Shown: positions 35,794 through 46,909 of the stretch, piece by piece | Numbering within the stretch: position 1 is the first letter of the stretch | How the letters are laid out: every line of letters starts with the position of its first letter | DNA from: Nicotiana tabacum | Lineage: Eukaryota > Streptophyta > Magnoliopsida > Solanales > Solanaceae | DNA length: 64,000 nt | Assembly (NCBI RefSeq): GCF_000715075.1 | Contig: NC_134103.1 | Location: 55,830,230 to 55,894,229, forward strand | Reading direction: 5' to 3' | Notes under the pieces: generated by a model | Seen by the model: only the letters and a program-made list of their open reading frames with translations | Told to the model about the DNA's origin: nothing | Database searches by the model: none | Made by a program: the position numbers and the translations under genes

Positions 35794-37079
35794 TCAGCCT
35801 GAGCCGGAGGTGGAAGAAAATTTGAGCTCCTCCTCCTCATCATCATTAGAGTCATTCGAACCACAAAACGACCTCAATTTATCCATCATTTTGTTCAGGA
35901 GTTTGTTCTTTTTCTTTTCGTGCTCCCTGAACTTTCTCTGCCGCTGTTCAATCTTCCCCTATTGGCGGCTCATAATTTTAAACCTCTTGTTCATGGCCTC
36001 TATCTTTCCCGCTATTGCTTTTTGCTCTTTGACCATGCCATCCAGGGATGGTAGGGCAGCAGTGCCAGCTATAAGCTGCCTAATGTGCGCATCCACTCCA
36101 TGTATCTGGCTAGATAGGTGACGCATGGTATAAGAGCCAGACTGGAGTGGTCCCACGGGGTCATATGACCCTTGTGCAGGTGCAGAAGATCCAGTGAAAT
36201 TAGTGGTGGTTTCAGATAACTGCTAAAGTGAAGAGGATGCAACATCAATACTTCTTTTTTTCCTTGTCATTGGACCCTCTTTTCAGCAATGGGTGGATCA
36301 TCGGCTTTCCTGGACCTTTCTTATCATCATTTGGGCGTTTTAACACCCTAAAATCATAGCATAGTCGAGTGATCAATGATGGGAAGAATAGACTCTTGGA
36401 CCTCCCATGGGTTGCTTCCTCAATTTCTCCAACAATGTGCTCCCCCACGTTCACAGGTAGCCCATCCATGATAGCAACAATTATCAGTGCCCTCTCTGGT
36501 GTCACATCAGTGTCATTTGTAGAAGGTAAGATTCTCGTATAGACAATGGAGAGGCAAGTCTTTGTCTTAGTAGTTAAGTCATGAGAATCAACACCTTTTG
36601 TGCAATGTCAACCAATTTGGGGTCACCCCATCATGCAATTTGTCCACCAACCATTGGTTTCCTCCTCCTTTTGCTCTGTCTCTATAAACCTCATTATTGG
36701 TATTTGGAAGGCCGTAAATTCCATTCATTATCTCAGGGTTCAAGTTGACTTGCACACCCCACACAGTAGTAGCTAAGGCTCCTTGGAAGTAGGTCCTCAA
36801 GTCATTTACATAAAATTCTAATACCACTGTGTAGTTGGCATCATTTGGTTGAGAGGCAAAACAAATCCACCTGCTTTCTACGATTCTTATGTAGAAGCCC
36901 GACATTTTAGCTTCAAACTTGTTCATGTTTATGCCTCTTTACTTCATGATAGTTTTGGACAAGAGTTCATCATATTTCCACTCATAAGCCGCAGATAAAA
37001 ACCATTCATGATCAAAAGGTTCCTCTTGTTCAGCTTCGGGGACATGTTATTGCTCGATTTCATTGTGTTTCAGATCCAT
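35794..37079 (-). pseudogene. PF20167-like 'plant transposon protein' ORF of L
   Basis: Minus strand from ATG at 37079 (MDLKHNEIEQ, then a stop) to the stop at 35794-35796, about 428 codons. The central part (FYVNDLRTYFQGALATTVWG, IYGLPNTNNEVY, then after an indel near 36590 ERALIIVAIMDGLPVNVGEH, FFPSLITRLCYDFRV) has the order of the 'putative plant transposon protein' domain (PF20167; from memory) common in Solanaceae. The C-terminal third is a coiled-coil-like, charged tail (MVKEQKAIAGKIEAMNKRFK) ending in an acidic EEEEL stretch. In-frame stops and one frameshift make it inactive. Role unknown; often found in non-autonomous elements. Confidence 0.6.
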
Positions 37080-37229
37080 TTTATGCCAAAATACCTACAA
37101 AATAGATCAAAAATGTTAAAATATCATATAGACAGTTAAAACAATGTATTAGGAAGTATTTAAGCCAAAGAAATGGGGAGAAAAAGGATTCGGGGGTGAG
37201 CTATGCAAAGCTAGTCTTTTGACACAGTT

Positions 37230-37440
37230 TTGGGACTGCCAGCAATTACTCTTCGCGTTCGAGGACTAGCCACCACATTCACGAAGAGCAAAAACATTTT
37301 CCCAAAAATTACCCTTCGCACGGGACCAAACCATCGTATTCGCGAAGGTCATATTTTTTTTTCTCATAATTTTGCCCTTCGCATTAGCGGACGGGAACCG
37401 CATTCGCGATGGTCATCTTGTTCGCTCAGAAATTTCTTCT
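37230..37440 (-). repeat. TTCGCG word cluster in L interior
   Basis: Words CTTCGCG, ATTCGCGAAGGTCAT, ACGAAGAG repeated at roughly 40-60 bp. A further group at 37860-37985 includes GTTCGCGAGGG and CCTCGCGAAAG. Like the cluster in L's own LTR at 17280-17460. Confidence 0.55.
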
Positions 37441-38148
37441 CCCAGGCATTTGCTCAAAAAGGTTGTGTGCACCTTTTTGTTTATTTATTTTTCAGTCTAT
37501 TTTAGCACACATCTAGCCCAATGTTTTCAACAATAAAATGCTCAAGCTCAACCAACCTCACCCAATAGACAAGAACAAATTTTACACACAAGATTAACAT
37601 TAAAGACAAAAAATATTGCAACGGTAAGCACAAAACAACTATGGCTGCTCTTTTGTCACTTCACTACAAGAAAAGGAAGAAAAAGTTAAGAGACAAGAGA
37701 GAAAACAACTTACCTTGCAAATGGCAAGGGAAAATTGCAACAGAATTGAAGATTATGGGAATTTGATTTTGGCGGTTAAGGAGTAGGAAGAAATGGTTCT
37801 TGAGCAAAAAGGGAGATTTATTGTCAATTTACACTGTTAATGTTTTAAACATACCTGACGGCTCACGTTCGCGAGGGTAAGTCACCTTCGCAGAGCGCAA
37901 CAATATTCTTAACAGTCGCAAACACGAAGTATTGGAAAACTATTTTCTCCTCGCGAAAGAGATATACCACTGCAAATGCGAAGCTTTGCTTCTGCAATTT
38001 TCAGCAACTACTGGTTTTTGCCTTTCCGAGCACTTCAACCAGCTAAAATCAACTCGAAAAATTCTGAAACTTTGCAGATTAGTCAAAAATAATATACTAA
38101 GCTATTCTAAAAATGATAATTTTAGAAGCGACCTAAATTTTTGGAAAC

Positions 38149-38166
38149 GATGGGTTTTCTCCCATC
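38149..38166 (-). other. Stem-loop after gag-like region of L
   Basis: GATGGG-TTTTCT-CCCATC forms a perfect 6-bp stem. On the minus strand it reads GATGGGAGAAAACCCATC, like the TGGGAGGCAACCCA hairpin I associate with Athila-type elements downstream of gag (from memory). Could act on RNA. Confidence 0.4.
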
Positions 38167-38189
38167 AAGTGCCGCATTTCACATCGTGG

Positions 38190-39423
38190 AATGACGCTTA
38201 CCAACTCAGTCACTTTTCTCTCCACTTGGAGGATATGAATTGGGCACCTAAAGTGGATTCAAGCTTGTGACCACTCGCAATAGGGGGGAGTGGTGGTGGT
38301 AAGTAGATGAAAAAGCCGAACAAGCCAAATGTCATTTGCTTCATTTTGCATTTCTTGGCAAACAATGAGAGGAAGGTCATTTTGCTTTCTTGTGCCTTCA
38401 AATTATAAAATGTATGTCCTTTGCCTTTCCTCTTTTCAATCCCTCATTGAATCGTGTAGTTCAATTTCCATATCACCACACAACTCCAATGTTGAGAAAT
38501 GCTTGGAATATGACATCAAGCCTCCAAATTGCATTCTTTCCGGATTTTGACACCACTTTATCCCCCGAACTAGAGTCAAGTACAACCATATACTCAATTA
38601 TGCCAGTTGACTCTAATTCCATATTTTCTCCACATCACCAACAAGCATGGAGTCAGTTGGCGAAGTTGGACTTTTCTTGAACTCTTTATCCACTCTCAAG
38701 TCGGTGAGCATTATGAGCCTCAACCAATGGTTCCATTTGTTTTTTCAAGGTTCAAATAGCCTCATCATTTCAGTTTAGTACTTATTTCAAGTCCTCAAGC
38801 GCCAAGTTGTTCTTCTCCGCATTTGCAAGAATGGCCTCCAACATGAGTATTAACCTCTCATTTTGAGCATTTGAGAGTTCTTCTTGATTTTGACCGAGTG
38901 CCGAAGAAAGATTTCCGGCTTCAACCTCTAAGGGAGGTTCTTGGTTATCATCCACTTCCGAGCCTTTTTGGACCTCTAAAGCTTCAAGCATTTATTCCCT
39001 TTGTGAGTTCAATCTTTCAAGCGCCAAATCATTTTTGGGACTATTTTCCAAAAGCTCCTCCATGGCTTTTTGCTCTTTGTTTTTCGCCTTCAAGTAGAAC
39101 TTCCATCATGAGCTTGAACTCTCCATCTTGACCATGCTCAATTTCGTCCACTTCCATATCCCTATAATTGTCATCTCAAAATGTAGAATCATCATAGCGG
39201 GGGTTGGGGAAGGGAAAGACAAATAAGTACAATTAACCCAATGACCATTTTGACCACCACACCTATCATATATACTACACTCATGGGTTTGAGATTGTGT
39301 GCACAATTCGCCCCCGTCAGAATTTAAACAGTTTTGCCATGAGTGTGGTCCTCCACAATAAGGACACGGGTCATCAAAGTATGAACAACTACCAGCCGAC
39401 AAAGTTTTGTTATATGATGCCAT
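38190..39423 (-). pseudogene. Gag-like region of L with zinc knuckles, broken
   Basis: Minus strand from MASYNKTLSAGS at 39423. Two knuckle-like motifs follow: CPYCGGPHSWQNC (CX2CX3HX4C) and CGGQNGHWVNC with its first Cys unclear, as in Athila-type nucleocapsids. After a frame change the 39090-38782 part is coiled-coil-like with an internally repeated phrase (KNDLALERL, KNNLALEDL). A last open piece at 38401-38210 reads FFIYLPPPLPPIASGHKLES. Several stops and shifts. Directly downstream of the primer site, so gag by position. Confidence 0.55.
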
Positions 39424-39577
39424 TTTTCATAAATTAAGAAAATAAACAAGATAACAAATAAAACAAGGAAAAAATAATTATTAAACAAAGATAAGAAAAA
39501 TGACTACACAAATATTCACAAGTTCGGACCAAAGCATGTACGCTTATTTCTCAAACAACCTAAATGCGCCAAATTAT

Positions 39578-39594
39578 CCCCTGCAACGGCGCCA
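39578..39594 (-). other. Primer binding site (tRNA-Asp type), element L
   Basis: Minus strand TGGCGCCGTTGCAGGGG, one base from the TGGCGCCGTTGCCGGGG site typical of Athila-like elements. It lies four bases from the LTR end (GTCACCA). Confidence 0.8.
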
Positions 39595-39598
39595 ATTT

Positions 39599-40519
39599 TG
39601 GTGACGTCCAAATCCACTACTAAAAAGTAAATGGATAAGGTTTCATGAAATATAATATACCCAATTATGAGTCGGGGTCGAATATCATATAGAACAATAT
39701 GTAGACGATTAGGCGTGTAAGAGAATTATCACTTATTATGCTAAGACAAACTCTAATAAAGGGTATGTGAAAATATTTATTTCTAAATGCAAATTTGTAA
39801 ACTAACCTATAAAGCAAGTAAATGATCAACGACTACAAACATGGAGACACGGGGTATTACACACAAGTAACGATCCAATGTATTTCACGATTTACAAAAA
39901 TGAGAGAGTTTATGTTAATTAGTCTCGGATAATAATTCTTTATTAGCTTCTTCTGAAGACTAACAAGACTTCCTAATTAAATTATCTCCAAAACAATTAA
40001 GAGATTAAGAGCAACTGAATATGGCTACAAGTAGTTCAATCCTATCCCTAGGTAGAATCTATAAAATGAGAGTTAATGCCTCATGTTCTTGTTAATTAAT
40101 CTTTTCTAACCCCAAATTACCTTTACCAAGATTAATTCAAAGTTAATGGGCGAGTCCTAGGATTATCTTATCTCTTTGGAAACATTAAAGACTAAGAATA
40201 ATTAAAGAAAGAATAACTCACTTCAATATTAATAAAAATCGTTCAATACATAAGTACAACAAGATATTTAATCCAAATTTTAAGTATGAATATTCCCATA
40301 AACAAGATTCAAATAGTGAAATAAATACTACACACTTAATATTCAATACAAAGTAAGGAAATGAAGAAATGAGTATAAATGGGTAAGAAATTCTCAACCA
40401 ATTTTGTCAAATCTTAAAGTCCCAAGTGTGTGTGTGATAAACCCTAGAAACAAGCTTGTCTTTCTTAGTCAAGAAGACTAAAAAATGTAAATTTCCAGAA
40501 TTGCCAGTTTTTTTGCCTC
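39599..40519 (-). repeat. 5' LTR of L, truncated
   Basis: Minus-strand LTR end at 39599. It matches 15296-17290 from about 39945 up to 40519 (TTTTTTGCC), where the LTR of G takes over, so the first few hundred bases of this LTR are missing. Confidence 0.7.
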
Positions 40520-41041
40520 CATGCCTATTTAGCATTTATGTATTTTATTATTGGCCCATAGTAAGTGTCGATGTCGAACCGACGTCACTACTTCTTCGAG
40601 GTTAGACTTAATACTTACTGGGTAAATGTTGTTTATGTACTCACGCTATACTTCTGCACTAATCGTGCAGGATCTGAGGCAGGTGCATATGGTGTCCATT
40701 CAGGCTCGCACCCCCATTACCCCGATGCTTAGTGGTGAGCTACTTTTCGAGTCCGTTCTGCAGCACCCTGAGTCTCTACTAGTGGCTCATACACTTGTGA
40801 TACCAGGTTTTGAAAATATGCTAGTAGACATTTGATGGCTTTTGAATATTTATTTTACCACACTTACTCTCTTTTTTTCGCTTTATTTTATTAAATTCTT
40901 CAGTTCTTATTTACTTAATAAATAAAAATCCACTATTTGGAAATTGTTAAAAAGAATAAATACATGGCTAGTTCACCGTTGGCTTTCCTAGCGGCGACAT
41001 TGGGCGCCATCACGACCTATAGGAGAAATTGGATCGTGACA
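40520..41041 (+). repeat. 5' LTR of G, left part missing
   Basis: 40833-41041 matches 46698-46909 of the 3' LTR (GATGGCTTTTGAATATTTAT ... GGATCGTGACA). The part left of 40833, with a TGTACTCACGCTATACTTC / GTGCAGG block, has no counterpart in the 3' LTR, which therefore carries an internal deletion. No TG start is visible. Confidence 0.65.
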
Positions 41042-41044
41042 ACA

Positions 41045-41056
41045 TGGTATCAGCGC
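41045..41056 (+). other. Primer binding site of G
   Basis: TGGTATCAGCGC, one change from TGGTATCAGAGC (initiator tRNA-Met). Three bases after the LTR end. Confidence 0.85.
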
Positions 41057-41233
41057 ACTAGGTTCACGTAGGTCTCACAAGTTATGAGCAGGCCTAGTAG
41101 AGTCTTGCGGATCGGTGCGGAAACGTCCGTACTTATCTTGAAGAGGTTATAGTGTGTTACGAAACTACTCTTTCTTCGTCTCCTATCGTACAGTTGATGT
41201 TGTGCTAAGTGTCTTTCTCTTACTCTCTCACAG

Positions 41234-42520
41234 ATGGTGAGAACGTGTGCGGCAGATGTACCTGACCATGGAGGAGCTACTCCCCCTGTTGCTAGAGGCT
41301 GAGGGAGGGCTCCAACTCATGGTAGAGGAAGAGGACGTCCTAGATTTGCTCCAGTTGTGCCACCAGTGGATCCAGTAGAGGACCCTACTATTGAGGAGCA
41401 AGGCAACGTGCCTGCAGCGGAGCCAGCCCCAACGGATTTCATGTCCGTAAGCTGCGGTTCATGGATTCTATGACCCAAGCTGGTAGCAGACCCAGGCATA
41501 TTTCAGGTGGGATGGGGAGCACAGACCCTACCGCTCAGGCTCCAGGGCATGCTGCTGTCGTATATCAGACCCCGGGTTAACTACCTGGGGGGAGCTCAGC
41601 CAGTTACAACAGCTATACCTGAGCCCAGACCAGTTGCGGCCGACGAGCCGCAGAAGCTATTGGACAGATGGACCAGGCTACATCCTCCTGTCTTTGGAGG
41701 TAAGCGACATGAGGACCCCCAGAACTTTATTGATCGGTGCAGGGACAGACTGCACAACATGAGGATATTGAAGTCCCATGGTGTGGACTTTACCACCTTT
41801 CAGCTAGAGGGAAAGGCCCGTAGATAGTGGCAGTCCTATCTCCTCGGTAGACCAACATGTTCTCCTCCCATGACTTGGGACCAGTTCACACGCCTCTTCC
41901 TGGATAGATATATTCCACCCTCTCAAAGGGAAGAGTTGCGATTTCAGTTCGAGCATCTCCAGCAGGGCTAGATGTCAGAGAACGACTATGAGGCAAGATT
42001 CTCTAAGTTATCTCGCCATGCACTTATGATACTTCCTACCGATGCAGAGAGTGTGCGAAGGTTCGTTGCAGGTTTGCACTCTGGTATCCAGGCCACTATG
42101 GCCCGAGAGGTTGAGATGGGGACTTCTTATAAGCTAGTTGTGGAGATAACTCGGAGGATCGAGGGTGTTCGTCAGTGGAGCCGAGAGCAAGTGTCGAGGA
42201 ACAAGCGAGTCCATTATTCTGGAGGGTTCAGTGTTGCTTCATCTAGGGGCAGAGGTCAGTTTTGGGAGGGGTCAGTCTAGCAGGCCCACATATCCAGCAC
42301 CGACGCCTTCTCAGGGAACTCTAGTGTGGCCCTATTTTAGCACCATTCCAGAGAGCTCCTACCACCCACTACCTATTCAGGGTTCCTCCGGTGGGTATTC
42401 GGGTCAGACTTCAGGTCAGCAGTCCGCCATTCTAAGGGATGTTATGATTGAGGGGATCTTGGCCATATGAAGAGGTTTTGTCCTCGACTTCAGGGCAAGG
42501 CAGTACAGTAGGGTCATCAC
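41234..42520 (+). pseudogene. G gag (capsid and zinc knuckle), broken
   Basis: ATG at 41234 (MVRTCAADVP), a Pro/Gly/Arg-rich N-terminus with a stop after 22 codons, and at least one shift before the capsid-type domain, open at 41507-41827 (HPPVFGGKRHEDPQNFIDR) and, after a TAG and another stop, at 41972-42280 (YEARFSKLSRHALMILPTD). The knuckle at 42440-42481 reads C-Y-D-stop-GDLGHMKRFC: the second metal-binding Cys codon is TGA. Structural protein of the particle; non-functional here. Confidence 0.85.
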
Positions 42521-42523
42521 CCT

Positions 42524-43045
42524 ATGATTACAGCACCAGTTGTCGCACCAGCCATCCAGCCACCCAGAGACAGAGGGCAAGTGTGTAAGGGTCATCCTAG
42601 AGGTGGAGGCCAGTCAAGTGGGGGCCAGTCAAGTGGCGCTCCAGCTAGGTTCTATGCTTTTCCAGTCAGACCAGATACAGTAGTCTCAGATACTGTGATC
42701 ACATATATTATTTCTGTCTGCGGTAGAGATGCTTCGGTTCTTTTTGATCAAGGGTCTACGTATTCATATGTTTCATATATGCTTTCTCATTTTCTAGGTG
42801 TTCCTCATGAGTCCTTGGGTACTCCTTTTTATGTGTCCACTCTAGTGGGTGATTCTGTTGTTCTGGATCGTATCCATCGGTCCTGTATTGTGACTTTCTG
42901 TGGGTATAAGACCAGAGCGGATCTTCTGTTGCTTGATATTGAGATCATCCTGGGCATGGACTGGTTGTCTCCATATCATGCCATCCTTGATTGCCATTCC
43001 AAGACTGTTACCTTGACGATGCCCGAGTTGCCTAGATTTGAGTGA
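42524..43045 (+). pseudogene. G aspartic protease
   Basis: An open frame of 173 codons. VLFDQGSTYSYVS carries the catalytic Asp; K has DPS at the same place and the family usually DPG as I recall it, so Gln is unusual. RSCIVTFCGYKTRADLLLL and IEIILGMDWLSPYHAILDCH form the second half, leading into RT. It would cut the polyprotein. The ORF ATG is internal; the natural start is in gag-pol. Confidence 0.85.
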
Positions 43046-43149
43046 AAGGGTTTGTCTATTAGTGCATCTAGACGGGTTATCTCTTTCCTGAAGGATCAAC
43101 ATATGGTCGAGAAGGGTTGTTTGGCTTATCTAGCTTATGTTCGGGATAC

Positions 43150-44560
43150 TACTGCATAGACTACGGTGATTGATTTAGTGCTTGTGGTTATATGAGTTTT
43201 CTGATGTGTTTCCTTCTGATCTACTAGGCATACCACCGGATCGTGGTATCGATTTTTGTATTGATTTGGCTCCAGGTACCCAGTCTATCTCTATTCCACC
43301 GTACCGCATGGCTCCGAAAGAGTTGAAGGAGTTGAAAGAACATCTTGAGGAGTTGCTAGCAAAGGGGTTCGTCAGACCGAGTGTGTTGCCTTGGCATGCA
43401 TCGGTGTTATTCGTGAAGAATAAGGATGGGACTATGAGGATGTGCATTGATTATCGCCAGTTGAACAAAGTTACCATTAAGAACAAGTGCTCGTTGTAGC
43501 GTATTGATGATTTGTTTGACCAGTTGCAGGGTGCTAGGGTGTTCTCTAAGATCGACTTGAGATCGGGGTACCATCAGTTAAAGATTCGTTATTCGGTTGT
43601 TCCGAAGACGGCTTTTCGGACTAGATATGGCCACTATGAGTTTCTAGTGATGTCCTTTGGTTTGACTAATGTCCCGGCGGCGTTTATGGATTTGATGAAT
43701 CGGGTGTTCAGGGTATATATTGACTCATTTGTCATTGTATTCATTGATGGCATTTTGACCTACTCGCATAGCATGGAGGAGCACGAGCAGCATTTGAGAG
43801 TGGTGCTTCAGACCTTGCGGGAACAGAAGCTATATGCTAAGTTCTCCAAGTATGATTTTTGGTTAGATTTTGTGGCATTCTTGGGGCATGTTGTATCAGA
43901 CGAGGGTATTAAGGTAGATCCCAAGAATATCAAGGTAGTTCAGAGTTGGCCTTGTCCTACCACAGTGACCGAGATCAGGAGCTTCTTGGGGCTAGTAGGA
44001 TATTATTGTCGATTTGTGAAGGGTTGCTCCTATATTGCATCACTTTTGACTAGATTGACCCAGAAGGGTGCTTCATTCCGATGGTCCGATGATTGCCAGG
44101 CGAGCTTTCAGAAGCTCAAAACCACATTGACTTCAGCACCGGTGTTAGTGTTGCCTTTCGGTTCAGGGATGTACATTGTGTATTGCAATGCTTCATGCAT
44201 TGGCCAGGGTTGTGTATTGATGTAAAAGGGGCGAGTTATTGCATATGCATCATGTCAGTTAAAGCCCTACGAGAAGAATTACCCCGTACATGATTTGGAG
44301 TTGGCTGCGATAGTTCATGCTCTCAAGATCTGGAGGCATTATCTTTATGGGGTGTCCTGTGAGGTTTACACCGATCATCCCAGCTTGCAGCATTTGTTCA
44401 AGTAGAGGGATCTAAATTTGAGACAGCGCATGTGGCTTGACGTACTAAACGATTATGATATTACCATCCTTTATCATCCGGGCAAGGCGAATATGGTTGC
44501 GGATGCCTTGAGAAGAAAGGCAGAGAGTATGGGTAGTTTGGCATTCATTTCAGTAGAGGA
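43150..44560 (+). pseudogene. G reverse transcriptase and RNase H
   Basis: RT starts near [18 protein letters not shown] and reads through [37 protein letters not shown], a TAG at 43497, [30 protein letters not shown]. The catalytic FIDD is FIDG (43740s), losing the second Asp. RNase H follows: [15 protein letters not shown], where the first catalytic Asp is Asn, a TAA at 44223, then [34 protein letters not shown] at 44403, LYHPGKANMVADAL. Copies RNA into DNA and removes the RNA strand in live relatives. Confidence 0.9.
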
Positions 44561-46131
44561 GAGGCCATTAGCTTTGGACATTCAGCCCTTATATAACAGA
44601 CTTGTGAGGTTAAATATTTCAGAGCCCAGCCGAGTTCTTGCATGTGTCGTCGCCCAGTCTTCACTATTCAAGCAGATTAAGGCTCGCCAGTACCACGATC
44701 CGCACTTATTGGTTCTCAAAGAGATGGTACTACATGGTGGTGCCAAAGAGGTTACTATCAGTGAGGATGATGTTCTGCGGCTCCAGGGTCTTCTATTTGT
44801 TCCCAATATTGTTGGATTGAGGGAAAATATTCTCGAAGAGGCATACATTTCTCGGTATTCTATTCATCGAGGTGCTATGAAGATGTATCACGACCTGAGG
44901 CAGCAATATTTGTGGTGGCGGACGAAGAAGGACATAGTTGAGTATGTAGTGAGGTGCCTAAATTGGCAGCAGGTTAAGTATGAGCATCAGAGGCCAGGTG
45001 GCCTACTCCAGTAGATGGTTATACCTGAGTGGAAATGGGAGCGCATTACTATGGACTTCATAGTTGGGTTTCCGCGGACCTTGAGGAAGTTTGATGCAGT
45101 TTGGGTCATTGTCAACAGGTTGACGAAGTCGGCACACTTTATTCCGGTTGTGACCACAGATTCTTCAGAGAGATTGGCCCAGATTTACATCCAGAAGATT
45201 GTTCGATTGCATGATGTGCCTATTTCCATTATATTAGATAGAGGCCCTCAGTTTACTTTGCATTTCTGGAGGGCCGTACATAGTGAGTTGAGGACTCGGG
45301 TAGAGCTCAGCATAGCCTTTCATCTGCAGACCGAGGGGAAATCGGAGCAGATGATTTAGATCTGGGAGGATATGCTCAGAGCATAGTGATTGCCTTCGGA
45401 GGGCAGTGGGATCGATTCTTGCCTTTGGCCGAGTTTGCTTACAACAACAGATGGCTCCATTTGAGGCTTTATATGGTCGGCGATGTCGTTCACCCGTCAG
45501 ATGGTTTGAGCCCGGCGAGGCTAAGTTATATGGTACTGATTTGGTGAATGATGCCTTGGAAAAGGTAAAGTTGATTCAGGAGCGACTTCGTACAGCACAG
45601 TCCAGACAGAAGAGTTACATGGATCAGAAGGTGCGTGATTTATCATTTATGGTGGGCGAGAAGGTTCTCTTGAAAGTCTCATCGATGAAGGGAATCATGA
45701 GGTTCGGGAAGAAGGGAAAGTTGAGCCCAAAGTTTATAGGTATATTTGAGGTGTTGACACGAGTTGGGGAGGTTGCTTATGAGCTTGCTTTGCCTCCCAG
45801 TCTATCGGGAGTTCATCTAGTCTTCCACGTGTCCATGCTCCGGAAGTATCATGCCGACAGGTTGCACGTGTTAGAATACAGCACAATTTAGCTAGATGAG
45901 AGCCAGGGTTATGAGGAGGAGCCAATTACCATTATTGACAGGAAGGTTCGCCGGTTGAGATCCAAGAAGATTTATGCGGTAAAGGTTCAGTGGAGGGGTC
46001 AACCAGTCGAGGAGGCAACTTGGGAGACCGAGGAGGACATCCGGAGCAGATATCCACACTTATTCGGCACTCCAGGTACGATTCTAGACCCGTTCGAGGA
46101 TGAACATTTGTTTAAGAGGTGGAGAATGTAA
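44561..46131 (+). pseudogene. G integrase and chromodomain
   Basis: H2C2 domain: YSIHRGAMKMYHDLRQQYLWW ends CLNWQQ, so the second His is Gln and the second Cys Trp. TAG at 45012. Catalytic core: TMDFIVGFP, IILDRGPQF, and the Glu near TEGKSEQ, then TAG at 45357 and a frameshift plus a short deletion at 45450 (AYNN joined to MAPFEALYGRR). The C-terminal GPY/F module is GKLSPKFIGIFEVLTRVGE. TAG at 45889, then the chromodomain VKVQWRGQPVEEATWETEED. The frame ends KRWRM with TAA at 46129, overlapping the 3' LTR. Confidence 0.9.
46096..46126 (+). other. GAGGATGAA box and polypurine tract of G
   Basis: GAGGATGAA at 46096-46104, tract AAGAGGTGGAGAA at 46114-46126, directly before TGTAATGACCC. Also coding: the pol frame runs through both. 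Confidence 0.8.
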
Positions 46132-46909
46132 TGACCCGACCGGTCGTTTTACCTTCTAGATCCCTGTTCCCCTAAATAAGACTCCTCGTATGTGCTTTTA
46201 CTATTTTATGACTTGCGGGGATTGTTAGTTCGAGTTTGGAAGGGTTCGGGTTAAAATCGAAACACTTAGTCCCTTAATATTAGCTTAAAAGTGTTACGTT
46301 TGACTTGGGTCAACATTTTTAGTAAACGACCTCAGAATCGGGATTTGAAGATTCCAATAGGTTCGTATGATAATTTCGGACTTGGGCGTATGTTCGGATC
46401 GGGTTTTGGATGACCCGGGAGCGTTTCGGCGCTTAATATCGGAAGTTGGCGCATTGGAGGTTTTCAAGTCCTTTAAATTTGGTTTGAAGTAGGTTTTGGT
46501 GTTATCGAAGTCCATTTGGGATTCCGAGCTTGAGAATAGTTCTGTATGGTGATTTGTGACTTACATGCAAAATTTGACGTCATTCCGAGTTGATTTTATG
46601 GGAATCGGATGCGCGGAAGTGTTTTTAGAAGTTTTTGAGTTTCATAATTTGACTCATGCATTTTGGCATTTGATTCGTTCTTTTAGATGTTATTTCGGTG
46701 TTTGATGGCTTTTGAATATTTATTTCACCACAATTTCTCTTTTTTATGCTTTATTTTATTAAATTCTTCACCTCTTATTTACTTAATAAATAAAAATCCA
46801 CTATTTTGAAATTGTTAAACAGAATAAATTCATGGCTAGTTCACAGTTGGCTTGCGTAGCGGCGACGTTGGACGCCATCATGGCCTATAGGAGAAAGTGG
46901 GTCGTGATA
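46127..46909 (+). repeat. 3' LTR of G, internally deleted
   Basis: TGTAATGACCCGACC ... GGGTCGTGATA, 783 bp. Its first half is like the U LTR (TTCGGACTTGGGCGTATG-type words); its last 210 bp match the 5' LTR. The part with the TACTCA / GCAGG block is missing. The last bases, GATA instead of GACA, merge into D. Confidence 0.75.

Larger units (their letters stand above)
15296..40519 (-). mobile_element. Element L: Athila-like non-autonomous element, heavily nested
   Basis: Minus-strand element: 5' LTR (39599-40519, truncated), tRNA-Asp type primer site (39578-39594), gag-like region (38190-39423), a PF20167-like ORF (35794-37079), noncoding 3' region, 3' LTR (15296-17590, truncated). The two LTRs match in order: AAGACTAACAAGACTT, ATGGCTACAAGTAG or its variant, CCTATCCCTAGGTA or its variant, CAAGTCCCAAGTGTGTGTG or variant, CAAGCTTGTCTTTCTTAG. 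Insertions C, H (with F) and M account for about 17.7 kb of the span, leaving about 7.5 kb of L. No RT or integrase seen, so it is non-autonomous or has lost pol. The Athila assignment rests on the primer site and gag style. Confidence 0.7.
40520..46909 (+). mobile_element. Element G: chromodomain gypsy, nearly full length, inactive
   Basis: Partial 5' LTR, primer site (41045), gag, protease, RT, RNase H, integrase, chromodomain, polypurine tract and 3' LTR in the usual Ty3/gypsy order. The chromodomain makes it a chromovirus, probably of the Tekay/Del type. Many stops, mostly TAG at Gln codons, and active-site changes in RT. The left end is cut against L, the right end joins D. No duplication readable. 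Confidence 0.85.
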
